Both the position numbers and the translations under genes were made by a program. From assembly GCA_963642245.1 (NCBI GenBank), contig CAVIFY010000008.1:1-64000 (forward strand): a DNA stretch of 64,000 nucleotides. Direction: 5' to 3'. The stretch comes from CAG-217 sp963642245 (GTDB lineage: Bacteria; Bacillota; Clostridia; Oscillospirales; Acutalibacteraceae). Of the stretch, positions 49,890-57,358 are shown one piece after another. The notes under the pieces were generated by a model that did not search any database, was not told the DNA's origin, and saw only the letters and a program-made list of their open reading frames with translations. Position 1 is the stretch's first letter. Each line of letters opens with the position of its first letter.

Positions 49890-50732
49890 ATGGCTTATCA
49901 TATTGAGAAGAACACGGTGCAGGAGACGCTGGTGATCCCCATGTACGGCCGGTATATGTGCACCCGGCTGTACCCGGACTTGTACCGGGACCCCAACGCC
50001 AAGGCGCTGCTGGAGCAGGTGGATTATGATTTTTCTGCTTTGGAGAAGAAGTCCGGGAGCCTAATGCAGCAGTTTGGCTTTTTGGAAGTGGCCATGCGCC
50101 AAACGGATCTGGCCGCAGAGGTGCGGGATTACTTGCAGGCGCACCCCCGCGCCGCCGTGGTGAACCTGGGCTGCGGGTTGGACAATACCGGGCGCAACTG
50201 CGATAACGGGCAGTGCAAAATTTATAATTTGGACTTTCCCGATGTGATCGCCGTGCGCAATGCGCTGCTGCCGGCAGGGGAGCGGGAACAGAATATTCCC
50301 TGCGATCTGAACGACACCGCCTGGTTTGACGCCATAGACGGTACGGAGGGCGCTGTATTTTTCGCCGCCGGGGTGTTTTATTACTTTCTCACCGACCAGG
50401 TCAAGGCCCTGGTGCAGGCGATGGCGGCTGCGTTCCCCGGGGGCAAGCTGGTGTTTGACGCCGCGTGCAGATCCGCTGTCAAGCTGATGCTCAAAACCTG
50501 GATCAAGGACGCCAAAATTCAAGATGTGGGGGCGTATTTTGCCGTGTCGGACGCCCGGGCGGAGCTGTCGCCCTGGAGCGACCGGCTGACCGTCAGCAGC
50601 AGGGGCTATATGCTGGGCTACAACCGGCTGGACAGCCCGTCGGTAAAGCCGCTGTTTCGGCTGCTGGCACGGCTGGGCGATGATAAAATGAAAATGCAGA
50701 TCGTGCGACTGGATTTTGGAGGTGCAAAGTAA
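49890..50732 (+). CDS. LCM-type class I SAM-dependent methyltransferase
   Basis: This 280-residue protein has VVNLGCGLDNTGRNC (SAM motif I; the LGCGLDT form is typical of LCM/PPM1-like methyltransferases), YNLDFPDVIAVRN, and FFAAGVFYYFLTDQVKAL. The family includes leucine carboxyl methyltransferases and polyketide O-methyltransferases. It lies 10 bases after the first ATC-hydrolase-like gene, with GGAGG before the ATG, and directly before a second such gene. It may methylate a carboxylate or hydroxyl on a small molecule. Confidence 0.85.
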   Translation: MAYHIEKNTVQETLVIPMYGRYMCTRLYPDLYRDPNAKALLEQVDYDFSALEKKSGSLMQQFGFLEVAMRQTDLAAEVRDYLQAHPRAAVVNLGCGLDNTGRNCDNGQCKIYNLDFPDVIAVRNALLPAGEREQNIPCDLNDTAWFDAIDGTEGAVFFAAGVFYYFLTDQVKALVQAMAAAFPGGKLVFDAACRSAVKLMLKTWIKDAKIQDVGAYFAVSDARAELSPWSDRLTVSSRGYMLGYNRLDSPSVKPLFRLLARLGDDKMKMQIVRLDFGGAK

Positions 50733-50733
50733 G

Positions 50734-51366
50734 ATGAAGTACGCAGGTATGCCCATGGCCATGTGGGCACTGTTTTCCCATTCTTTTGAAAAGCAGTTGA
50801 CGGTGGTGTTTGACTATGACCGAGACACTGCCGGGCGGATCATGACCCGCGCCAAGCGGAAGTACAAGCAGATCCTGGCGGATGTGCCGGCGTTTGAAAA
50901 GGAAGATCGGTTCCAAATGAATTTGGTCAATGCGGCCATGCTGGGCGCTATTGTATTGAATATGCCCCGGCGGCCGGATGTGGAGCGGCTGACCCGGTAT
51001 TATGCGGACGCGATGATGATCCCGCTGATGGGCTGGTTCTGCCGCCAAAGCGGGAAGAAAAAGTTTACCCCGGCGGATGTGCAGGGTATGGAGCAGACCG
51101 CCCGGCTGCGGGCGGCGGACCGCAATCCCTATTCCTGGAATATGGAGTACCTGCCGTACCCGGACGACAGCGGCTACGAGGCTCGGTTTACCCGGTGCGG
51201 CATTTGCGTTTTGATGAAGCAGCTGGGGCTTTATGACCTGACTCCGGCGCTGTGCCACCTGGACTATACCATGGCGGCGGCCGGCGGCGCCAGCGACTTT
51301 GTGCGGCAGTACACTCTGGCCTCCGGCGGGCCGTACTGCGACTGCGGCTATAAGCGCAAAAAATAA
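50734..51366 (+). CDS. L-2-amino-thiazoline-4-carboxylate hydrolase family protein, 210 aa
   Basis: This is a second, shorter member. It has FTRCGICVLMKQLGLYDLTPALCHLDYTM, matched here as FTRCGICVLMKQLGLYD and LTPALCHLDYTM, corresponding to FTRCPVADFARQ...LCNPDY in the first copy, and a terminal GGPYCDCGYKRKK that corresponds to GCKCDYTICG. The ATG at 50734 follows GGAGGTG and directly follows the methyltransferase stop. Two related hydrolases around one methyltransferase look like a pathway, not a duplication accident. The substrate is unknown. Confidence 0.75.
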   Translation: MKYAGMPMAMWALFSHSFEKQLTVVFDYDRDTAGRIMTRAKRKYKQILADVPAFEKEDRFQMNLVNAAMLGAIVLNMPRRPDVERLTRYYADAMMIPLMGWFCRQSGKKKFTPADVQGMEQTARLRAADRNPYSWNMEYLPYPDDSGYEARFTRCGICVLMKQLGLYDLTPALCHLDYTMAAAGGASDFVRQYTLASGGPYCDCGYKRKK

Positions 51367-51371
51367 AAAAA

Positions 51372-51401
51372 CAGACAGCGGGACCAGGCGCTCGCTGTCT
51401 G
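51372..51401 (+). terminator. Hairpin after the ATC-hydrolase cassette
   Basis: CAGACAGCG (51372-51380) pairs with CGCTGTCTG (51393-51401). The T-rich stretch comes about ten bases later (AAAAATTTTT), so it is a weaker-looking terminator. Confidence 0.55.
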
Positions 51402-51491
51402 CAACTGTAAAAATTTTTCAGTTTTATTTGTCCTTGCGACACATACACTATTGGTGCAAACGCAAGTTTACGAAAAAGGAGTGTATTCGCA

Positions 51492-51683
51492 ATGGCAAGC
51501 AACAAGAGTGTTGTGCCCGAGGCTAAGGAAGCCCTGAACCGTTTTAAGATGGAAGCTGCTTCTGAAGTGGGCGTAAACCTGAAGCAGGGCTACAACGGCG
51601 ACCTGACTTCTAAGCAGGCCGGTTCCGTAGGCGGCCAGATGGTTAAGAAAATGATCAAGGCCTACGAAGAGTCCATGAAATAA
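51492..51683 (+). CDS. Small acid-soluble spore protein, alpha/beta type
   Basis: This 63-residue protein coats spore DNA. PEAKEALNRFKMEAASEVGV and GGQMVKKMIKAYEESM are the two SASP motifs. In the usual GPR protease site, TEFASEFGV, the central residues are replaced by MEAASEVGV, so germination cleavage may differ. AAGGAG precedes the ATG. No consensus sigma-G promoter was found by eye in the 120-base gap upstream. Confidence 0.93.
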   Translation: MASNKSVVPEAKEALNRFKMEAASEVGVNLKQGYNGDLTSKQAGSVGGQMVKKMIKAYEESMK

Positions 51684-51701
51684 CCGGACAAAAGCGTAGC
51701 T

Positions 51702-51722
51702 GAGCCGCGTGCATGGCGGCTC
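51702..51722 (+). terminator. First hairpin after the SASP gene
   Basis: GAGCCGC (51702-51708) pairs with GCGGCTC (51716-51722) 20 bases after the stop. No T-run follows, so it may protect the 3' end. Confidence 0.4.
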
Positions 51723-51738
51723 CCGGCGGTGTAAGCCG

Positions 51739-51778
51739 CAAAAAAAGGCACGGAGGCGCCAAAGGGTGCTTCCGTGTT
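51739..51778. terminator. Terminator between the SASP gene and tadA
   Basis: CACGGAGGC (51739-51747) pairs with GCTTCCGTG (51758-51766), followed by TTCTTTCTTTTT. A-run on the other side makes it bidirectional. It lies between convergent genes. Confidence 0.8.
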
Positions 51779-51786
51779 CTTTCTTT

Positions 51787-52269
51787 TTATTCTGTTTTGG
51801 CTGCGGCCTCTGCCTTGCGGCGGGCGCGCAGGGTGGCAAAGAAGTCGCTGAGCACACCGGCACATTCCCCTTGCAGCACACCGGGCACCAGCTCCGGCTT
51901 GTGGTTATAAGGCAGGGTGTTAAAGTCGATCACCGAGCCAAAGGACCCGGCCTTAGGGTCCGCGGCACCGTAGATCACCCGGCGCAGGCGGGCGTTGATG
52001 ATGGCGCCGGCGCACATGGGGCACGGCTCCAATGTAACATATAGGTCGCACTGCCACAGCCGCCAGCCGCCCAGGGCCTTGCAGGCAGCGTCAATGGCTT
52101 CCAGCTCTGCGTGGGACAGGGCGTTGCGGCTCTGCTCTCGCCGGTTGCGGCCCTCGCCAACGATCCGGCCGTCCAGCACTACCACGGCGCCTACGGGCAC
52201 CTCGCCCTCCAGCGCAGCCTGCCGGGCCAGTTCCAGCGCCCGGTGCATAAATTGTTCGTCCGTTGTCAT
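51787..52269 (-). CDS. tadA: tRNA-specific adenosine deaminase
   Basis: This 160-residue zinc deaminase converts A34 to inosine in tRNA-Arg(ACG). It has the zinc-binding HAE at 53-55 with the catalytic glutamate, and PCPMC at 82-86. GEVPVGAVVV and IYGAADPKAGS are typical of TadA. It is the last gene of a five-gene minus-strand operon, with the CPBP gene only four bases upstream. Confidence 0.95.
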   Translation of the reverse strand: MTTDEQFMHRALELARQAALEGEVPVGAVVVLDGRIVGEGRNRREQSRNALSHAELEAIDAACKALGGWRLWQCDLYVTLEPCPMCAGAIINARLRRVIYGAADPKAGSFGSVIDFNTLPYNHKPELVPGVLQGECAGVLSDFFATLRARRKAEAAAKTE

Positions 52270-52273
52270 AAAA

Positions 52274-53455
52274 TCACAGCTTTTGAATGGAAAAGATGGT
52301 CAGCACCACCAGCGGGATAAAGGATATGATCATGCCCGGGGTGCCAAAGAATGCACCCATGCACTGGCCAAAGGTCAGGGCTTCCGGGTCCGGCGCCGTC
52401 TGGGTCTTGGGGGTGTACAGCTGCTTTTTGGCCAGCAGATAAATGGTGGCGGCAGCGCCCACCAGCAGCCAAAACACATACATACCCACGGTAACGGAGT
52501 CGGCGATGGTGTCGGTAGCGGCATAGCGCACAATACCGGCCACGACGGACATACCGTTGTTCAGCGCGTGCACCAGAATGGCCGGGACCACGCTGTCGGT
52601 CTTGACTGTAATATAGCCCAGGATCAGACCCACCAAAAAGGCAAAGACAAATTGGATCACATTGCCGTGGAGCAGGCCGAACACAATGCTGATACTCAGC
52701 ACCGCAAAGCCCTTGCCGTATTTGCGCAGCAGCTGCACGCAGCAGCACCGCATGGCAAATTCCTCACAAATGGCAGGCACAATGGCCGTGCCGATCAAGG
52801 CGATCACGCAGGCAAAAATCGAGTTGGGATCGCCGGAGCTGTTGGAGGACAGCCCATAGCCAAAGGCCTTAAACAGCGGGATCACCCCAAAGGTGACCGC
52901 AAAGTTGGCACCCACGCAGCACAGCATACCAAAGCTGACCCACAGCGCCATTTGACCGGCGCGCAGGGAGCGGGTGGGCACCACCGGGCCGGTGTAGCGG
53001 TCCCGGTTGAGCAGCGCCATCACGCCAAAGGGCACCGCCACGCTGCAAACGGAGATAAACAGCAGGCTAAAGCAGCTTTGAAAAACCGTGGAGTTCTCAT
53101 AGATGTCCTTCAGGTTCAATACGGACAGCAGCTGAGAAAACAGCAGCTGTAAGATGAAGTAGGCCAAAATCGCCAGTCCAATGCAGTTGCCAAAGCGGCG
53201 CAGTTCCTGTTTTTTGGCGCGCCGGGCGGCACGGCGGCGGTTCTCCTGCTCAAAATAGGCGGCCTGCCGGGGATCCGGGCCGTAGGGCGCCTGCCCATAG
53301 GGGCGGTAGGGCGGCCGATAGCCGTTGCCCGGGGGCGGATAACCGCCGGGGTTGGTATAGTTGTTGTAGGGGTTTTGACCGGGCGGCGTTTGACCGTTAT
53401 TGGGCGGCACAGCGCCGTTTGTAGGTCTGCCGAACGGATCGTATTGTTGGTTCAT
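52274..53455 (-). CDS. CPBP-family intramembrane glutamic protease
   Basis: This 393-residue protein has a Pro/Gly/Asn/Tyr-rich cytoplasmic N-terminus (about 1-80) and about eight hydrophobic helices. The active-site motifs EEFAMR (VPAICEEFAMRCCCVQLL) and FGLLHGNVIQF, and the third motif (LVHALNNGMSV), fit the CAAX protease/bacteriocin-processing family (Abi). It may process prenylated or membrane proteins; substrates are unknown. Its gene lies between the unknown conserved gene and tadA, seven bases downstream of the former. Confidence 0.88.
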   Translation of the reverse strand: MNQQYDPFGRPTNGAVPPNNGQTPPGQNPYNNYTNPGGYPPPGNGYRPPYRPYGQAPYGPDPRQAAYFEQENRRRAARRAKKQELRRFGNCIGLAILAYFILQLLFSQLLSVLNLKDIYENSTVFQSCFSLLFISVCSVAVPFGVMALLNRDRYTGPVVPTRSLRAGQMALWVSFGMLCCVGANFAVTFGVIPLFKAFGYGLSSNSSGDPNSIFACVIALIGTAIVPAICEEFAMRCCCVQLLRKYGKGFAVLSISIVFGLLHGNVIQFVFAFLVGLILGYITVKTDSVVPAILVHALNNGMSVVAGIVRYAATDTIADSVTVGMYVFWLLVGAAATIYLLAKKQLYTPKTQTAPDPEALTFGQCMGAFFGTPGMIISFIPLVVLTIFSIQKL

Positions 53456-53462
53456 GGTGTTG

Positions 53463-54086
53463 TCAGTCCTTTGTATCTGCGATCAGGGTCTTAAAGTAAG
53501 GCAGCTCCAGCGCCCAGTCGCAGTAGGTGTGCCACTCGTCCAGCTTGTGGCTGCGGCGGGCAAAATAAATGTTTGCCAGGGTCTCATAGTTCAGGGTGCA
53601 GGTGCGCATTTGGTTATAGGAGCTGGGCAGCAGCTGGATCATGGTGTACCAGGTCTGTTTGTCCTTGGTCTCCAGGTATTCCAGGCGCAGCTGCTCCAGG
53701 GTGTCGATCACCTTTTCCATGGCGTCCAGCCCCCGCCGGTCCATGTGGTCCACGGAAAAATCCGCCAGCTCAAAGGGCTTGGAGGCGATCTTGTGCATGG
53801 TGGAGGTGGAGTTGGCCACGGTGCCTACCTTGTAGGTGTCATATTCTTTCCACCAGTACATGGGGGCGGTCACATCCACGGTGACGAAGATCATACGAAT
53901 GAATTTGCGGTGGTCGGTGCCGGCCTTGCACAGGCGCTTGGCCAGGCTCAGGTCGTTGGGACCAAAGACGAAGTTGCCGTCCTCGTCATAGTAGGAGTCG
54001 TAGCGGCCCCAGGAGTTCATAGGATTGCGGGCGCCACGCATGGCGTTGTCAAAATTGGTGACGGAAGTGCGTTCCAGTTTGATCAT
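53463..54086 (-). CDS. Conserved hypothetical protein, possible ThyX-like
   Basis: This 207-residue protein starts MIKLERTSVTNFDNAMRGAR and has RKFIRMIFVTVDVTAPMYWWKEYDTYKVG, cited here as RKFIRMIFVTVDVTAPMYWW and KEYDTYKVG, and FARRSHKLDEWHTYCDWAL. The R-R-S-H-K-L-D-E-W-H block weakly recalls the flavin-dependent thymidylate synthase signature, and similar sequences occur in phage and gut genomes, but I cannot confirm the family. It has no membrane segment. It is in an operon between galU and the CPBP protease. Confidence 0.6.
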   Translation of the reverse strand: MIKLERTSVTNFDNAMRGARNPMNSWGRYDSYYDEDGNFVFGPNDLSLAKRLCKAGTDHRKFIRMIFVTVDVTAPMYWWKEYDTYKVGTVANSTSTMHKIASKPFELADFSVDHMDRRGLDAMEKVIDTLEQLRLEYLETKDKQTWYTMIQLLPSSYNQMRTCTLNYETLANIYFARRSHKLDEWHTYCDWALELPYFKTLIADTKD

Positions 54087-54091
54087 AAGTA

Positions 54092-54964
54092 TTAAAGTTC
54101 CTTTGCTAAGTTCTTAATGTATTCTTTCAGGCGGGTGCCGGTCTCCGGGTGTTGCAGACCCACCTCAATATTGGCCTGCAAAATGCCGAATTTGTTGCCC
54201 ATATCGTAGCGGGTGCCGTTGTAGTCCACGGCCACCACGCCCTCTTGCCGCGCCAGGGTGCGCATGGCGTCCGTCAGCTGCAATTCGCCGCCGGCGCCGT
54301 TGGGGGTGTGCTCCAAGATCTCAAAAATAGAGGGGGGCAGCACCACCCGGCCCAGAATGGAGTAGTTGCTCATCACCTGCTCCGGGCGGGGCTTTTCGAT
54401 CATATCCGTGCAGGTAAAGCAGTTGCCCTCCAGCGGCTGCACCGCTAGGGAGCAGTATTTGGTAATGTCCGCCGTGGGCACTTCCTTTACGCCCACAGCG
54501 CCTTTGCCGTACTTCTCATAGGCGCGGCAAAGCTGGCCGGTGACCGGGTCGTCGCTGATGATCACATCGTCCCCGTACAGCACCGCAAACGGCTCGTTGC
54601 CCACAAAGTTCTTGGCGCACAGCACCGCGTGGCCCAGACCCTTGGTCTCCTTTTGGCGGATAAAATAAATATTGCCCATTTGGGAGCATTGCAGCACATC
54701 CCGGTACAGATCCGCCTTGCCCGGGTCGCCGGAGAGCTTGTGCTCCAGCTCCACTGCGTGGTCAAAGTGGTCCTCAATGACCCCCTTGCCCCGGTTGGTG
54801 ATGATCAGCACATCCTCGATCCCGGCGGCGAACGCCTCTTCTACAATGTACTGAATGGCGGGTTTGTCTACAATATTGAGCATTTCCTTGGGCACAGCTT
54901 TAGAAGCGGGGAGCACCCGGGTGCCCAGCCCGGCTGCGGGAATGATCGCCTTTTTGATTTTCAT
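54092..54964 (-). CDS. galU: UTP-glucose-1-phosphate uridylyltransferase
   Basis: This 290-residue enzyme makes UDP-glucose from UTP and glucose 1-phosphate, a precursor for glycolipid anchors and capsules. It has the signature IIPAAGLGTRVLPASKAVPKEML, shown here as IIPAAGLGTRVLPASK / AVPKEML, IVEEAFAAGIEDVLIITNRGK, YGDDVI and EKPRPE. It would supply the capsule and teichoic-like loci elsewhere in the window. It lies second in the operon, 24 bases after the RING/DUF2628 gene. Confidence 0.97.
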   Translation of the reverse strand: MKIKKAIIPAAGLGTRVLPASKAVPKEMLNIVDKPAIQYIVEEAFAAGIEDVLIITNRGKGVIEDHFDHAVELEHKLSGDPGKADLYRDVLQCSQMGNIYFIRQKETKGLGHAVLCAKNFVGNEPFAVLYGDDVIISDDPVTGQLCRAYEKYGKGAVGVKEVPTADITKYCSLAVQPLEGNCFTCTDMIEKPRPEQVMSNYSILGRVVLPPSIFEILEHTPNGAGGELQLTDAMRTLARQEGVVAVDYNGTRYDMGNKFGILQANIEVGLQHPETGTRLKEYIKNLAKEL

Positions 54965-54988
54965 TTTTCTTTTCCTCGTCAGTTCTTT

Positions 54989-55990
54989 TTACAGTATGCT
55001 GGACAGCAGCCCGGAGATCATATCCAGGATCAGAAACGCCATGATCGGCGCAAACACGCTGGTGCCGCCCATTTTGGACAGATACATACGGCGCATTTCG
55101 TCCTGGGTCAGGCGCATTTGCTCCGGCAGCATGGGGGTCTGGCGGAAGATGGCGCCGTCTTGCAGTCGATCGTCCACCGTTTGCAGCACGGTAAACACCT
55201 TTCTGCGGTACAGCCGGTTGGCAAACAGCGCGATCACCAGGTGGATCGCCAGTCCCACGGCCATCAAGATGGCCACAGCCGGGTACAGCGGCTCTACCAG
55301 CGCGGCGTCCGGCTGCATTTTGCCCTGCATAATGGCGGTGTAGTTGGTGCTCATAAAGTTGGTGAGCTTGGCAAACTGGCTGGCGTAGGCGCCCTGCACG
55401 ATCAGCGCCGCGGCAAAGCGAATGGCCAGCGCCGCCGTGCCCTCCTTATACATTTTGCGGAAGAACAGGTAGTAGGGGCCAAAGAGAAAGGCCGCCCAGT
55501 TCCACCCGGCCTTTTTGTTCCGGCTGAACCGGGGCAGAAAGTAGCCGGTATTGGTGCGTACCACCGCCGCCACATCGGCGGCCGCTTCGCCCTCAATGGT
55601 GCCCGGGTATTGGCTGGGGTCCGGCACCGCGCCCGGCATAATGGGCGGGCGATAGCTCTCGCCGGCACCCGGTTGGCGGGCGCCGCAGTGGGTGCAAAAG
55701 ACGGCGTCGCCGTCCAGCTCTGCGCCGCAGGCTACGCACTTTTTCTTTTGCTCCGGGGCGGCAGCGGTGTGGGTGTCACCGGCCGGCGCGCTTGCTTTTT
55801 GCTCAGGGGGCGGATCAGCCGGGGTAAAGGCGTAGCCCTCGCCGTGCAGCGCCTGGTGGGCGCAGTGGCCCAGCTCCCGGTAGCACGCCCGGTGGTGTGG
55901 GGTGCCGCATTCCGGGCAGGTAACAATATCGTCGCCCGGCTGGAACTGCTTGCCGCAGACCGGGCAGCTGTTGTTTTCATACAAAGCCAT
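54989..55990 (-). CDS. Prokaryotic RING-finger / zinc-ribbon / DUF2628 membrane protein
   Basis: This 333-residue protein starts with a RING-like double zinc site (CPVCGKQFQPGDDIVTCPECGTPHHRACYRELGHCAH; key cysteines in CPVC, CPEC and CYRELGHC). A second zinc ribbon (KKCVACGAELDGDAVFCTHCG; CVAC...CTHC) comes near residues 85-105. The C-terminal half has a DUF2628-like region WNWAAFLFGPYYLFFRKMYKEG followed by three to four helices. Function is unknown. It heads the operon with galU. Confidence 0.75.
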   Translation of the reverse strand: MALYENNSCPVCGKQFQPGDDIVTCPECGTPHHRACYRELGHCAHQALHGEGYAFTPADPPPEQKASAPAGDTHTAAAPEQKKKCVACGAELDGDAVFCTHCGARQPGAGESYRPPIMPGAVPDPSQYPGTIEGEAAADVAAVVRTNTGYFLPRFSRNKKAGWNWAAFLFGPYYLFFRKMYKEGTAALAIRFAAALIVQGAYASQFAKLTNFMSTNYTAIMQGKMQPDAALVEPLYPAVAILMAVGLAIHLVIALFANRLYRRKVFTVLQTVDDRLQDGAIFRQTPMLPEQMRLTQDEMRRMYLSKMGGTSVFAPIMAFLILDMISGLLSSIL

Positions 55991-56022
55991 TTTGTGTACC
56001 TCGATCTATATGCTTTCTTATC

Positions 56023-56052
56023 ATTATACATTAGATTATCACAATAAATCAA
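56023..56052 (-). promoter_or_regulatory. Promoter of the RING/DUF2628-galU-tadA operon
   Basis: On the minus strand, TTGATT (56052-56047) and TATAAT (56028-56023) have an 18-base spacer. It is divergent from the prfB promoter. Confidence 0.65.
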
Positions 56053-56143
56053 CGATTTGGTTAAAATATCTTAAACAAAGTATGAAAGCACCGTCAATTC
56101 CGCCAAAAATCCGCCCTCCGGTGTAAAATCGGCGGCAAAGCCC

Positions 56144-56172
56144 TTGCAATGCGGCGGAGATTTATATATAAT
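56144..56172 (+). promoter_or_regulatory. Promoter for prfB
   Basis: TTGCAA (56144-56149) and TATAAT (56167-56172) have a 17-base spacer, about 50 bases before the start codon. Confidence 0.75.
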
Positions 56173-56194
56173 ATTACAGTTAAAATCGTAATAT
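56171..56194. promoter_or_regulatory. Inverted repeat ATATTAC-N10-GTAATAT at the prfB start site
   Basis: Perfect 7-base arms overlap the end of the -10 box and the likely transcription start. It may be an operator or the first hairpin of the mRNA. Confidence 0.4.
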
Positions 56195-56221
56195 ATATAG
56201 AGAACTGCACGGAGTGTTGAT

Positions 56222-57352
56222 ATGGTAGAATTTGAAGAACTGCGGCTGCGGCTGCTGGACAGCGAGAAGCCCATTGAAAATCTAAAGGAAGCCCTGGCCA
56301 TTGACAGCTTAAAGACCGAGGTGGAGGTGCTGGAGAAAGAGAGCGCCGCCCCGGACTTTTGGGACGATATGGAGAACAGCCAAAAGGTAATGCAAAAGAT
56401 CGGCTCCTTAAAGGCCAAGGTCACCGGCTACGAGAGCCTGAAGGGCGACTATGAGGACGCGCTGGTGATGATCGAGCTGGCGGACGAGGAGGGCGATCTG
56501 TCCCTGCTGGACGACTGCACCGCCTCTGTTAAGGATATTGAAAAGCGCATTGAAGATATGACCCTGTCCACCCTGCTCAGCGGCGAGTTTGACAGCAAGA
56601 ACGCCCTGCTGACCTTCCACGCCGGTGCCGGCGGTACGGAGGCCCAGGACTGGGCGGAAATGCTCTTTCGTATGTACAACCGCTGGGGCGAGCGCCACGG
56701 CTACAAGGTATCTACGCTGGATTATCTGGACGGCGATGTGGCCGGGATCAAGAGCGCCACGATCCTGGTAGAGGGCGAGAACGCTTACGGCTACTTAAAG
56801 GGCGAGATGGGTATTCACCGGCTGGTGCGGGTGTCTCCCTTTGACTCCTCCGGGCGGCGGCACACCTCCTTTGCCTCCGTAGAAGTGATGCCGGAGATCG
56901 ACGACGATGTGAATGTGGAGATCCGGGAAGAAGATATTAAGATGGATGTGTACCGGGCCTCCGGCGCCGGCGGTCAAAAGGTCAACAAGACCTCCTCTGC
57001 GGTGCGCCTGACCCATATTCCCACCGGGATCGTGGTCAGCTGCCAGATCGAGCGCAGCCAGCACCAAAACCGAGAAGTGGCTATGCGTATGCTCAAGTCC
57101 AAGCTGGTGGAGATCAAAGAGCGAGAGAACCTGGAACGCATTGAGGACATTAAGGGTGACCAGAAAGAGATCGCCTGGGGCTCCCAGATCCGCTCTTATG
57201 TATTTATGCCCTACACCCTGGCCAAGGACCACCGTACCGGCTTTGAGATGGGCAACATCACCGCCGTGATGGACGGGGATATTGACGGCTTTATCAATGC
57301 TTATTTGAAACAAAAATCTGCCCAGGAGGCAGAGGAGAAAGCGGAGGCTTAA
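56222..57352 (+). CDS. prfB: Peptide chain release factor 2
   Basis: This 376-residue protein ends translation at UGA and UAA. It has the RF2 recognition tripeptide SPF at 205-207 and the catalytic GGQ at 250-252 (SGAGGQKVNK). RF2 is usually made through a +1 frameshift near codon 25 at an in-frame UGA; here LKEALAIDSLKTE spans that region with no stop, so this gene is colinear. GGAG precedes the ATG. The next gene starts seven bases after its stop. Confidence 0.97.
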   Translation: MVEFEELRLRLLDSEKPIENLKEALAIDSLKTEVEVLEKESAAPDFWDDMENSQKVMQKIGSLKAKVTGYESLKGDYEDALVMIELADEEGDLSLLDDCTASVKDIEKRIEDMTLSTLLSGEFDSKNALLTFHAGAGGTEAQDWAEMLFRMYNRWGERHGYKVSTLDYLDGDVAGIKSATILVEGENAYGYLKGEMGIHRLVRVSPFDSSGRRHTSFASVEVMPEIDDDVNVEIREEDIKMDVYRASGAGGQKVNKTSSAVRLTHIPTGIVVSCQIERSQHQNREVAMRMLKSKLVEIKERENLERIEDIKGDQKEIAWGSQIRSYVFMPYTLAKDHRTGFEMGNITAVMDGDIDGFINAYLKQKSAQEAEEKAEA

Positions 57353-57358
57353 TTCTAA

